DNA of 12,624 nucleotides from Pseudofrankia asymbiotica (GTDB lineage: Bacteria; Actinomycetota; Actinomycetes; Frankiales; Frankiaceae). Location of the stretch: contig NZ_MOMC01000009.1 of NCBI RefSeq assembly GCF_001983105.1, positions 2,293 to 14,916 on the forward strand, written 5' to 3'. This document shows positions 1 to 7,171 of the stretch, one piece after another. Below the pieces are notes generated by a model. The model did no database searches. It was not told the origin of the DNA and was given only the letters and a program-made list of their open reading frames with translations. The stretch's first letter is position 1. Each line of letters begins with the position of its first letter. The position numbers and the translations under genes are program-made.

Positions 1-698
1 GCCGGATCGTCGCCAAGGACCTCGCGGCGGAACTCGGCCTGTCCGAGGACAGCATCCGCCGCGACCTGCGCGACCTCGCGGCGGCGGGCCTGTGCCAGCG
101 TGTCTACGGCGGGGCGCTGCCCGTCTCTCCGGCGATCGCTGACTACGCCGCCCGCCAGGCCGTCGAGGTGTCCGGCAAGCAGCGGGTGGCGGCCGCCGCG
201 GCCGCGCTGATCGAACCGGGCGGCACCGCGATCCTCGACGGCGGCACGACCGCCCTGGCCGTGGTGCGCGCACTGCCCGTCGACCTGCGTGCCACCGTCG
301 TGACGCACAGCCCGACCGTGGCGAGCGCGCTGGTCGACCACCAGGACGTCGAGGTCTACCTGATCGGCGGTCGGCTGTTCAAGCACTCGATGGTCGCCTG
401 TGGCGCCGCCGCCGTGGAGGCCGCGCGCGGGCTGCACGCCGACCTGTTCCTGCTCGGCGTGACCGGCGTGCACCCCGAGGCCGGGCTGACCACCGGCGAC
501 GCGGACGAGGCCGCGATGAAGCGCGCCCTGGCGCACCAGGCCGCCGACACCTACGTCCTGGCGAGCTCGGAGAAGATCGGCGCGGCGTCGCGGTTCGCCG
601 TGCTGCCGCTGACGGAGGTCGCGGGGGTCGTCACCGACGCGAGCGCGGACAACCCGACCGTGCGGGCCCTGGACGTGCCGGTCATCCACGCCCCGTAA
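1..698 (+). CDS. DeoR/GlpR-family transcriptional regulator, 5' end outside window
   Basis: Reading in frame from base 3 gives about 231 residues to a TAA at 696-698; the first residues of the protein lie before the window. The first ~40 residues are the helix-turn-helix: AKDLAAELGLSEDSIRRDLR followed by DLAAAGL and RVYGGAL, the DeoR-type end of the DNA-binding domain. The rest is the DeoRC sensor domain, with ILDGGTT (phosphosugar-binding loop), LIGGRLF and GLTTGDADEAAMKRA. Members usually repress sugar or nucleoside catabolic genes and respond to a phosphorylated sugar. An in-frame GTG at 168 would begin after the HTH and is not the true start. No target gene is visible; the neighbouring iron-transport genes are not typical DeoR targets, so its regulon probably lies upstream of the window. 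Confidence 0.93.
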   Translation, partial: RIVAKDLAAELGLSEDSIRRDLRDLAAAGLCQRVYGGALPVSPAIADYAARQAVEVSGKQRVAAAAAALIEPGGTAILDGGTTALAVVRALPVDLRATVVTHSPTVASALVDHQDVEVYLIGGRLFKHSMVACGAAAVEAARGLHADLFLLGVTGVHPEAGLTTGDADEAAMKRALAHQAADTYVLASSEKIGAASRFAVLPLTEVAGVVTDASADNPTVRALDVPVIHAP

Positions 699-749
699 CG
701 CGTGACGCGCGCCGCGGGGCGCCTGAACCTGACCCTGGTCCCGCGCGGC

Positions 750-944
750 TCGGGGTTGGCCTCGGCCTGTTCGGCTTCCCTGAGGAGGCGGTCCAGGCGG
801 CCATCGACGTCCGTGCCGGGCTCGCGCAGGTCGTTCGCGACCTCGGGAGGTGGGGACGGCCCGGGCGCCGCGGCGGGCGAAGGCTCGGGCGCTGGCCTGG
901 CCGATGCGGCTGCCCGCGGCGGTGATGACCGCGACGACGGTGGT
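750..944 (-). pseudogene. N-terminal fragment of a short-chain dehydrogenase/reductase (SDR), frameshifted
   Basis: Reading the minus strand from 944 gives TTVVAVITAAGSRIGQASAR followed by AFARRGARAV. This has the layout of an SDR first strand, cofactor loop and helix (usual form T-G-x-x-x-G-I-G, then RATARAFAxRGA). Two of the three loop glycines are replaced (TAAGSRIG). A stop codon (TGA, 950-948) lies two codons upstream in the same frame with no start between. About ten residues after RGARAV the likeness moves to another frame, which reads EVANDLREPGTDV, the usual SDR continuation. After that the likeness fades towards 750. No catalytic Tyr-x-x-x-Lys part is present. Most likely a decayed remnant. 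The far boundary is a guess, and the opposite strand also has an open frame here, so confidence is moderate. Confidence 0.42.
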
Positions 945-1079
945 CCCTCAAGGCTCACACGTCTTTCGCTCCGTTCAGAGGCCCGCACGGCACGGCCGGC
1001 GCGGGGTGCTCGACGCTGTTGGTATGGCCGGCCGGGACGTCTGTACCGCGGTGGGTACCGCTACGTTGAACGTGCGAGC

Positions 1080-1141
1080 CGTTCATGATCCGGTGTGATC
1101 CTGGGAGCTCTGGCGCCGACGATTCCACCAGATCATGAACG
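1080..1141. repeat. imperfect inverted repeat, 16-bp arms
   Basis: The left arm CGTTCATGATCCGGTG (1080-1095) is the reverse complement of the right arm CACCAGATCATGAACG (1126-1141) at 15 of 16 positions, with a 30-nt loop. The motif TGAACG also occurs at 1067-1072, making a second smaller inverted pair with CGTTCA at 1080-1085. No T-tract follows, so it is not a classical terminator. It could be a remnant of a mobile-element end, a protein-binding site or an RNA hairpin. Confidence 0.7.
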
Positions 1142-1162
1142 CGGCCGTCGCGGAGCCGTCGG

Positions 1163-1192
1163 CACAGCCCACAGCCCACAGCCCACAGCCCA
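1163..1192. repeat. tandem repeat, 4.3 copies of CACAGCC
   Basis: Four perfect consecutive copies of the 7-mer CACAGCC occupy 1163-1190, followed by a partial CA. The array ends 3 bases before the stop codon (minus strand, 1198-1196) of the FecE remnant. A 7-bp unit breaks reading frame, so it is non-coding; it probably arose by replication slippage. Confidence 0.85.
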
Positions 1193-1195
1193 TGG

Positions 1196-1390
1196 CTACG
1201 GCGCGACGGCCGGCTCGCTGTCTGCGCCCCCGTGGTAGCGGCCGATGGGGACGACCATGGGGGCGCAGGAGACGGGGTCGGGTACGACGCGGGCGCGGAT
1301 CCCGAAGGCGGTGGTCACCAGCTCCTCGGTCACGATCTCGGAGGTGTCGCCCGCCGCGACGGCGGCGCCGGAGCGCATGGTGATCAGGTG
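1196..1390 (-). pseudogene. C-terminal remnant of a FecE-type ferric-siderophore ABC ATPase
   Basis: On the minus strand, 64 codons from 1390 to a TAG stop at 1198-1196 encode HLITMRSGAAVAAGDTSEIV, then TEELVTTAFGIRARVVPDPV and SCAPMVVPIGRYH. This is the segment after the switch histidine in FecE/FepC ATPases. By eye about 25 of the first 52 residues match the intact FecE-like protein encoded at 11439-12278 in this window (HLVAMRDG, AEIVTAGLV, VFGL, DPESGTPLVIP). Upstream of HLIT the likeness stops within four residues and there is no Walker A, signature or Walker B, so about three quarters of the gene is gone. It differs in sequence from the intact copy, so it is an old paralogue or the last piece of another importer, not a recent duplication. 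It points away from the iron box at 1507. Confidence 0.72.
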
Positions 1391-1506
1391 GCTGACGATG
1401 TGGCGTCCGTCGCGCGCTTTGCTGCGATACCTCGGCGAGCCCTTCCGCCAGGGCCAGTCCGCGCATCGCGTTTCACGCGTCGCCGCAGGTTCATAGCGTG
1501 ACATGG

Positions 1507-1525
1507 TTAGCTTTGGCTTACCTAA
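1507..1525. promoter_or_regulatory. iron box (DtxR/IdeR/DmdR1-type operator)
   Basis: TTAGCTTTGGCTTACCTAA matches the actinobacterial iron-box consensus TTAGGTTAGGCTAACCTAA at 16 of 19 positions and keeps the palindromic ends TTAG/CCTAA. It lies about 125 bp before the GTG at 1651 that begins the four-gene ABC run. By family knowledge, Fe(II)-loaded DtxR-family repressors bind such sites, so transcription would be switched on in iron starvation. I could not fix a -35/-10 pair with confidence. Confidence 0.85.
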
Positions 1526-1636
1526 GCTGGTAGACACCGTGGTGGCTCGGCGCTGGATCGCGCCTGACGGTGGCGGCCGCCCTCGTGCGCGGCGCGGCAT
1601 CCCGCGAAACCGACGCGGGAAGCGCCCGGGCTCGAT

Positions 1637-1644
1637 GGAAGGAG
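1637..1644 (+). promoter_or_regulatory. ribosome binding site that decides the start at 1651
   Basis: GGAAGGAG ends 6 nt before the GTG at 1651. The frame is open further upstream to a GTG at 1570, but that start has no comparable site and the extra 27 residues match nothing, so 1651 is preferred. Confidence 0.75.
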
Positions 1645-1650
1645 CTGCCC

Positions 1651-3471
1651 GTGAACGTCGTCGTGCCACCACCCACCGACGGTGGTTCGGCGCGTGCCGA
1701 CGCCGCGCCGTCGGCCGGCACGGAGGGGCTGGCGGGCGGCGACCAGCCGGCGGGCGGGGACCTGCTGCTGACGGCGGTGCGCGGCCAGCGGCGCCGGCTG
1801 GCCGGTGGCGTCGTGGGAGCGATCTGCCATCAGGGCGGCGAGGCCCTCGTGCCCGTCCTGATCGGTGTGATCATCGACCGCGCGGTCGCGACCGGCGCTA
1901 CCAGCGGCCTGCTGGCCTGGCTCGGGGCGCTCGCCGCGGACTTCGTCCTGCTGTCCCTGGGTTTCCGGTTCGGCTTCCGGGTGACGGTGAACGCCGCCGA
2001 GTGGGCCGGGCACGACCTGCGCCTCCGGGTGGCGGCCCGCGTCGTCGACGACCGCGGCGGGGCCGAGACGGGCCGCCTCGCCGGGGAGCTCACGAACCTG
2101 GCGACCAGCGATGTCCGGCGCGCCAGCGGCGTCAACCTGGTCATGCCGGGCGGCACCGCCGGGCTCGCCGGCCTGGTGGTCGCCGCCGTCGCGCTGCTGA
2201 ACGTGTCGATCGTGCTCGGCCTGTTGGTGCTGCTCGGCTCGCCTCCGTTGCTGTGGCTCTCGCACCTGCTGGGCCGTCCGCTGGAGCGGCGCAGCGCGGT
2301 GGAGCAGGAACGCGCCGCGCGCGCGTCGGGCGTCGCCACCGACCTGGCCACCGGTCTGCGGGTGCTCAAGGGCATCGGCGCCGAGGACGCCGCGGTGGGC
2401 CGCTACCGGCGCACGAGCCAGGACTCGCTGGCCGCGACGCTGCGGGCCGCCCGGGCCCAGGCGGGGTTCGACGGCGCGGTGCTCGTGCTCAACGGGATCT
2501 TCCTGGCGGTGGTGGCGCTGCTCGCCGGGCGGCTGGCCGCGCGGGGGGAGATCAGCATCGGCGGTCTCGTGACCGCGGTGGGGCTCGCCCAGTACCTGCT
2601 CAGCCCCCTGGGCATGGTGACCAACGTCATCGGCCAGTTCGCCCAGGCCCGGGCGTCGGCCACCCGGATCGCCGCCGTCCTCGGCGCGCGGCCGGCGGTG
2701 GCCGGCGGGCAGGCGGACCCGGTGGCGCACCCGCGCGGCCGCCTGCGGATCGACGGCCTCGCCTGCGTCGACGGGCTGCGCGGCGTCGACCTCGACGTCG
2801 CCCCGGGAGAGCTGCTCGGCCTGGTCGTCACCGACCCGGACGCCACCGGCGCCCTGCTGCGCTGCCTCGCGCGCGAGCGCGACCCGGACGCCGGCGTCGT
2901 CGAGCTCGACGGCGTGTCGCTCGCGGACCTCCCGCCCGGCGAGGCGCGCCGGCTGCTTCTCGTCGCCGCCCACGACGCGGACCTCTTCGCGGGCACCCTC
3001 GCCGAGAACGTCGCCTCCGGCCTCGCCGCGGACGGACCGGCCGCCTTCGCCGCGGCCGACGCGCGGACGCGCGCCGCCACCCTGTCGTCGGCGCTGGCGG
3101 CGGCCGGGGCCGACGAGGTGGCCCGGGCGCTTCCCGACGGCGTCGACACGCAGATCTCCGAGTTCGGCCGGTCGCTGTCGGGCGGCCAGCGCCAGCGGGT
3201 CGCGCTCGCCCGCGCGCTCGCCGCCGACCCGCCCGTCCTGGTGCTGCACGAACCGACCACCGCCGTGGACACGGTCACGGAGGCCAGGATCGCCACCGGC
3301 CTGCGCGAGCTGCGGCGCGGGCGGACGACGGTGCTGGTCGCGACGAGCCCGACGCTGCTGGCCGTGACCGACCGGGTGGTGGTGCTCGACGGCGGCGGCG
3401 TGCGCGCCGACGGCACCCACCGCCACCTGCTCGACAGCCACGCCGACTACCGCGCGGCGGTGCTCGCGTGA
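1651..3471 (+). CDS. ABC exporter-type half transporter, NBD lacking Walker A (non-catalytic partner)
   Basis: 606 residues in the usual TMD-NBD order. An Ala/Gly/Pro-rich N-terminus of about 35 residues is followed by membrane segments (near 48-70, 86-105, 160-190 and 280-335) and an NBD from about 365 to the end. The NBD is degenerate. Where Walker A (GxxGxGKS/T) should be it reads LVVTDPDATGALL (391-403), without Gly-Lys-Ser/Thr. The Q-loop Gln is absent (VAAHDADLF). Walker B reads VLHEPT, with His533 for the Asp but Glu534 kept. The switch His is Thr565 (VATSPT). The signature LSGGQ (509-513) is perfect, as is the following RQRVALARAL. It therefore cannot hold ATP in its own site but can supply the signature to a partner, which matches the next gene exactly. 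The stop TGA overlaps the next start by 4 nt (GTGA). Probable role: subunit of a heterodimeric exporter for a siderophore; substrate unknown. Confidence 0.92.
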   Translation: MNVVVPPPTDGGSARADAAPSAGTEGLAGGDQPAGGDLLLTAVRGQRRRLAGGVVGAICHQGGEALVPVLIGVIIDRAVATGATSGLLAWLGALAADFVLLSLGFRFGFRVTVNAAEWAGHDLRLRVAARVVDDRGGAETGRLAGELTNLATSDVRRASGVNLVMPGGTAGLAGLVVAAVALLNVSIVLGLLVLLGSPPLLWLSHLLGRPLERRSAVEQERAARASGVATDLATGLRVLKGIGAEDAAVGRYRRTSQDSLAATLRAARAQAGFDGAVLVLNGIFLAVVALLAGRLAARGEISIGGLVTAVGLAQYLLSPLGMVTNVIGQFAQARASATRIAAVLGARPAVAGGQADPVAHPRGRLRIDGLACVDGLRGVDLDVAPGELLGLVVTDPDATGALLRCLARERDPDAGVVELDGVSLADLPPGEARRLLLVAAHDADLFAGTLAENVASGLAADGPAAFAAADARTRAATLSSALAAAGADEVARALPDGVDTQISEFGRSLSGGQRQRVALARALAADPPVLVLHEPTTAVDTVTEARIATGLRELRRGRTTVLVATSPTLLAVTDRVVVLDGGGVRADGTHRHLLDSHADYRAAVLA

Positions 3472-5438
3472 CCGCCCTGGACGGATCGACGACCGGATCG
3501 ACCGCCGGCGCCGCGGCGGACACGCCGCCGCCGCCGCCGACGACGGTGCCGGTGCCGGTGCCGGTGCCGGTGCTGCTGCCGACGGCGACCGGCGCGCGTA
3601 CCCGAGGCGCCGTCGGCGAGCTGCTGCGGCCGCGGCGGGCGCTGGCCGTCGCCGCGCTGGTCGCGGTCGCGGCGGGCACCGGCGTCGGGCTGCTGACCGC
3701 GCCGATCCTCGGGCACCTCGTCGACCTCGCCGCCGACGGCCACCAGGCCGCCGCGATGACGGCGCCGTTCCTGTTCCTGATCGTCGTCGCGGTCGTCGCC
3801 GGGGGGTTGACGGTCCTCGGCGAGTCGCTGGTAGCGCAGCTCGGCGAGAACATGCTCGCCGAGCTGCGCGAACGGCTGGTGGCCCGGGCGCTGCGCCTGC
3901 CGCTGGAGCGGGTCGAGGCGGCGGGCACGGGTGACCTGACCGCCCGGGTCACCAACGACGTCGGGATGATCGCCGACGTCGTCCGCACAGCGCTGCCGCA
4001 GTTCGCCCGCGCCGGCCTGACGATCGGGCTCACCCTGGTCGGCATCGCGGTGCTCGACTGGCGTTTCCTGCTGGCCGCGCTGCTGGCCACCCCGGTGCAG
4101 GCCATCACGGTCCGGTGGTACGCGCGGACCGCCCCGCCGGTGTACGCCACGCAGCGGATCGCCGCCGGCGCCCAGCAGCAGCAGCTGCTGGAGACGGTCG
4201 GCGGCGCGGCGACGGTCCGGGCGTTCCACCTGGCCCCCCGCCAGCTGGGCCGGGTCGAGGAACGGTCCGCCGAGGCCGTCCGCTGGACGCTGTCGGGGAC
4301 CGCGCTGGTCACCCGGTTCTTCGGCCGGCTGAACCTGGCGGAGTTCATCGGGCTCGCCGCGGTGCTGTCCACCGGGTTCCTGCTCGTCCGGCACGACGCG
4401 GTGAGCATCGGCACGGCGACCGCGGCGGCGCTGTACTTTCACAACCTGTTCAACCCGATCAACGCCGCCCTCAGCCTCGTCGACGACGCCCAGGCCGCCG
4501 GCGCGAGCCTCGCCCGCCTCGTCGGCGTCATCGACCTGCCGGACGAGTCCGCTGTGGTCGCGGCGCCGCCTCACCAGCGCGCGCACGCGGCGGACGGCGA
4601 CGGGCCCCCCACCGCGGGCCCGCCCGCCGAGGCGTCCTCCACCCAGGTGGAACCGAGCGCGGCGTCCGTGAGCGTGACCGGGGTGACGTTCGGCTACCGC
4701 TCGGGGCATGACGTGCTGCGGGACGTCGACCTCACGGTCCGGGCGGGGGAGCGGGTCGCGCTCGTCGGCGCGAGCGGCGCCGGCAAGACGACCCTGGCCA
4801 AGCTGATCGCGGGTATCCACCAGCCGTCGGGCGGCTCGGTGTCGATCGGCGGCGTCCCGCTCGACGAACTCGGGCCGACGGCGACGAGGCGCACCGTCGC
4901 GCTGGTCACCCAGGAGGTGCACGTCTTCGCCGGCCCGCTGGCCGACGACCTCCGGCTCGCCGCCCCGGGCGCCACCGACGACGAGCTGACCGCCGCGCTC
5001 GACGTGGTCGGGGCCCTGGCCTGGGCGCGGCTGCTGCCGGCGGGCCTGGACACGGTCGTCGGCGAGGGCGGGCACCGGCTGACCGTCGCCCAGGCGCAGC
5101 AGCTGGCGCTCGCCCGCCTGGTCCTCGCCGACCCGCCGGTCGCCATCCTGGACGAGGCGACCGCCGAGGCCGGCAGCGCGGCGGCCCGCGCGCTGGACGC
5201 CGCCGCCGACGCGGCGCTGCGCGGCCGCACCGCCATCCTGGTCGCGCACCGGCTCGCCCAGGCGGCCACGGCCGACCGCGTCGTCGTGCTCGACGAGGGG
5301 CGCGTCGTCGAGTCCGGCCCGCACGCCGAGCTGCTGGCCACCCCCGGGCGCTACGCCACTCTCTGGTCCGCCTGGACCGCCCATCGCCCGAACTCTCCTG
5401 GCGGGTCCGCGCCGCCCCCTGCCCCGAGGAGGGCCTGA
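3468..5438 (+). CDS. ABC exporter-type half transporter, NBD lacking the LSGGQ signature (catalytic-site partner)
   Basis: 656 residues from a GTG that overlaps the preceding stop. The N-terminal ~45 residues are low-complexity: a run of five prolines, then VPVPVPVPV from GGTGCC repeats. Membrane segments follow (first near 58-80), with a hydrophilic loop LREXLVARALRLPLE-like region typical of exporters. An Ala/Pro-rich insert (about 365-400) precedes the NBD. The NBD has intact Walker A GASGAGKTT (434-442), Q-loop Gln482, Walker B AILDEAT (Asp562, Glu563) and switch His594 (VAHRL). Its signature is LTVAQ (538-542) in place of LSGGQ, and the D-loop reads AEAGS instead of SALD. These losses mirror those of the previous gene product, so the two should form a heterodimer with one working ATP site. 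An RBS GAGGAGG (5426-5432) for the next gene lies inside its 3' end, and its TGA shares one base with the next ATG. Confidence 0.92.
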   Translation: MTALDGSTTGSTAGAAADTPPPPPTTVPVPVPVPVLLPTATGARTRGAVGELLRPRRALAVAALVAVAAGTGVGLLTAPILGHLVDLAADGHQAAAMTAPFLFLIVVAVVAGGLTVLGESLVAQLGENMLAELRERLVARALRLPLERVEAAGTGDLTARVTNDVGMIADVVRTALPQFARAGLTIGLTLVGIAVLDWRFLLAALLATPVQAITVRWYARTAPPVYATQRIAAGAQQQQLLETVGGAATVRAFHLAPRQLGRVEERSAEAVRWTLSGTALVTRFFGRLNLAEFIGLAAVLSTGFLLVRHDAVSIGTATAAALYFHNLFNPINAALSLVDDAQAAGASLARLVGVIDLPDESAVVAAPPHQRAHAADGDGPPTAGPPAEASSTQVEPSAASVSVTGVTFGYRSGHDVLRDVDLTVRAGERVALVGASGAGKTTLAKLIAGIHQPSGGSVSIGGVPLDELGPTATRRTVALVTQEVHVFAGPLADDLRLAAPGATDDELTAALDVVGALAWARLLPAGLDTVVGEGGHRLTVAQAQQLALARLVLADPPVAILDEATAEAGSAAARALDAAADAALRGRTAILVAHRLAQAATADRVVVLDEGRVVESGPHAELLATPGRYATLWSAWTAHRPNSPGGSAPPPAPRRA

Positions 5439-7171
5439 TGGCCGCCGACCCTGCCGCCGCTGATCTCGCCGAGCTGCGGCGGCCGGTCCGCGGGCGGACG
5501 ACGGTGGGAGCCGTCCTGCAGGCGCTGGCCGCGGTCCTGTCCGTCACGCCGGCGGTCGTGCTGGTGGAGATCGCGCGGCGGCTGCTGACCGGGTCCGGGC
5601 AGGCGGTGTGGCCGCTCGCGTGGGTGGCGGTCGGGCTGCTCGCGGCCCGGTTCGTGCTGTACGCGTCGGCGAGCCTGCTCAGCCATCTCGCCGACGCGGA
5701 CCTCGCCTACCTGCTGCGCCGCCGCCTGACCGAGCAGCTGAGCGGGCTGCCGCTGAGCTGGTTCGCGGGCGGGGTGTCGGCCCGGGTGCGTTCCACGGCG
5801 CAGGACGACGTGGCGACGCTGCACCACGCGGTGGCGCACGCCCGCGGCGACCTGGCCTCGGCCGTGGCCGGCCCGCTGGTGGTCGTCGGCTACCTGCTCT
5901 GGGTCGACTGGCCGCTGGCCCTGCTGACGGTCGTGATGGTCGGCGCGGCCCAGTCGATCCGGACGCGGGTCCAGGTCCAGGCCGCGGAACAGATGAGCCG
6001 CATCGCGGCGGCGAACACCGAGCTGACGGCCGCCGTGCTCGAGACCGTGCGGGGCATCAGCGTCGTCAAGACGTTCGCCGGCGGCCGGGGCGCGGCGCGG
6101 TTCGCCGCGGCCGCGGCGGACTACGTCGACGCCGACGAGCGGGCACAGCGGATCTTCCTGCGGCCCCGCGGCCTGGCCAGGGCGACGGTCGCCCCGGCGA
6201 CCGTGGTCTTCGCGGTCACCGCCGTCGGGACCGGGCTGGTCGCGGCCGGGTGGAGCGACCCGGTGGACCTCGTCGCCTTCACCCTGCTCGCGGTCGGCCT
6301 GTTCGAGCAGCTCACCCCGATCTACCTCGCCCAGGACCTGCGGGAGAGCGCCCAGGGAGCGGCCGGCCGCATCGGCGAGCTGCTGCGGGGACCCCGGCAG
6401 CCGGCGGTCGAGCCCGCGCGGGCGCGCGCGGTCGGCGCGCCGCTGACGGTCGAGTTCGACGACGTCCACTTCGGCTACCAGGAGGGGCATCGCGTCGTGC
6501 GCGGCGTCAGCGCGACGCTGGAACCGGGCACCGTGACGGCGCTGGTCGGGCCGTCGGGGGCGGGGAAGTCGACGCTCGCCATGCTGCTGGCGCGCTTCGC
6601 CGACGTCTCCGAGGGCGCGATCCGGCTCGGCGGCGTCGACCTGCGCGACCTCGAGCGGGACGAGCTGTACCGCCACGTCGGGTTCCTGCTGCAGGACGCC
6701 GTCCTGCTGCGCCGCTCGATCCGCGACAACATCGCCCTGCCCGTCCCGGACGCGACCGAGGAGGCGGTGCGCGCGGCGGCCCGCGCGGCCGCCGTCGACG
6801 ACCGGATCCTGGCGCTGCCGCGCGGCTACGACTCGGTGGCCGGAGAGGACGCCGTCCTGTCCGGCGGGGAGGCGCAGCGGGTCGCGATCGCCCGCACGCT
6901 GCTCGCCGGGACGCCGGTGGTCGTCCTCGACGAGGCGACCGCGTTCGCCGACCCGGACTCCGAGGCCGCGATCCAGGACGCGCTGGCGGAGCTGGCCACC
7001 GGCCGCACCCTGCTCGTGATCGCGCACCGCCTCTACACGGTCACCGAGGCCGACCAGATCCTGGTCCTCGACGAGGGCCGCGTCGTCGAGCGCGGCCGGC
7101 ACGACGACCTGCTCGCCGCCGGCGGGCGCTACGCCCAGCTCTGGCGGGCCCAGCAGGGGAGCGAACTGTGA
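5438..7171 (+). CDS. IrtA-like ABC half transporter (ferri-siderophore import), without SIP domain
   Basis: 577 residues from an ATG sharing one base with the previous stop (TGATG), preceded by GAGGAGG at 5 nt. The start reads ELRRPVRGRTTVGAVLQALA, then VEIARRLL, close to the exporter-fold part of mycobacterial IrtA as I know it. The N-terminal FAD-binding siderophore-interacting (ferric reductase) domain of IrtA is absent. The NBD is complete: Walker A GPSGAGKST (371-379), Q-loop LLQDAVLL, signature LSGGE (474-478), Walker B VVVLDEAT (Asp498, Glu499) and VIAHRL. With the next gene it makes a pair like IrtA/IrtB or YbtP/YbtQ, which despite the exporter fold carry iron-loaded siderophores inward. 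Import as the direction is inferred from likeness and context; multidrug-type export is the alternative. Confidence 0.88.
   Translation: MAADPAAADLAELRRPVRGRTTVGAVLQALAAVLSVTPAVVLVEIARRLLTGSGQAVWPLAWVAVGLLAARFVLYASASLLSHLADADLAYLLRRRLTEQLSGLPLSWFAGGVSARVRSTAQDDVATLHHAVAHARGDLASAVAGPLVVVGYLLWVDWPLALLTVVMVGAAQSIRTRVQVQAAEQMSRIAAANTELTAAVLETVRGISVVKTFAGGRGAARFAAAAADYVDADERAQRIFLRPRGLARATVAPATVVFAVTAVGTGLVAAGWSDPVDLVAFTLLAVGLFEQLTPIYLAQDLRESAQGAAGRIGELLRGPRQPAVEPARARAVGAPLTVEFDDVHFGYQEGHRVVRGVSATLEPGTVTALVGPSGAGKSTLAMLLARFADVSEGAIRLGGVDLRDLERDELYRHVGFLLQDAVLLRRSIRDNIALPVPDATEEAVRAAARAAAVDDRILALPRGYDSVAGEDAVLSGGEAQRVAIARTLLAGTPVVVLDEATAFADPDSEAAIQDALAELATGRTLLVIAHRLYTVTEADQILVLDEGRVVERGRHDDLLAAGGRYAQLWRAQQGSEL

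Larger units (their letters stand above)
699..1650. other. gene-poor junction with gene remnants and repeats
   Basis: No intact gene can be supported between the DeoR-type regulator and the first ABC gene. Open frames exist on both strands but are Arg/Pro/Ser-rich and match no recognisable family over their length. What can be seen is listed separately: a broken SDR fragment (minus), a 62-bp inverted repeat, a 7-bp tandem repeat, a FecE C-terminal remnant (minus) and an iron box. Around 950-1140 the sequence is less GC-rich and looks non-coding. Confidence 0.6.

Noticed and set aside
709..722. GC-rich hairpin (GCGCC-GCGG-GGCGC) just after the DeoR-type stop codon as a terminator.
   Set aside because: The stem is only 5 bp with no T-tract; such hairpins are expected by chance at this GC content.
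702..1098. Plus-strand openings covering the SDR remnant and the inverted repeat.
   Set aside because: Low-complexity Arg/Ser/Gly composition with no ribosome binding site; one stretch (LFGFPEEAVQAAIDVRAGLA) looks protein-like but is only the opposite strand of the SDR-like frame and ends soon after.
1503..3467. A very long plus-strand opening beginning with an ATG inside the first iron box and running into the second ABC gene (1311 codons in all).
   Set aside because: Up to 3467 it is Arg/Pro-rich antiphase reading of the first ABC gene with no family likeness; the real gene begins at the GTG at 3468, overlapping the previous stop.
5608..7167. Plus-strand opening upstream of and in frame with the IrtB-like gene.
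   Set aside because: It is a shadow of the IrtA-like gene; the coupled GTG at 7168 with a good RBS is the likely start.
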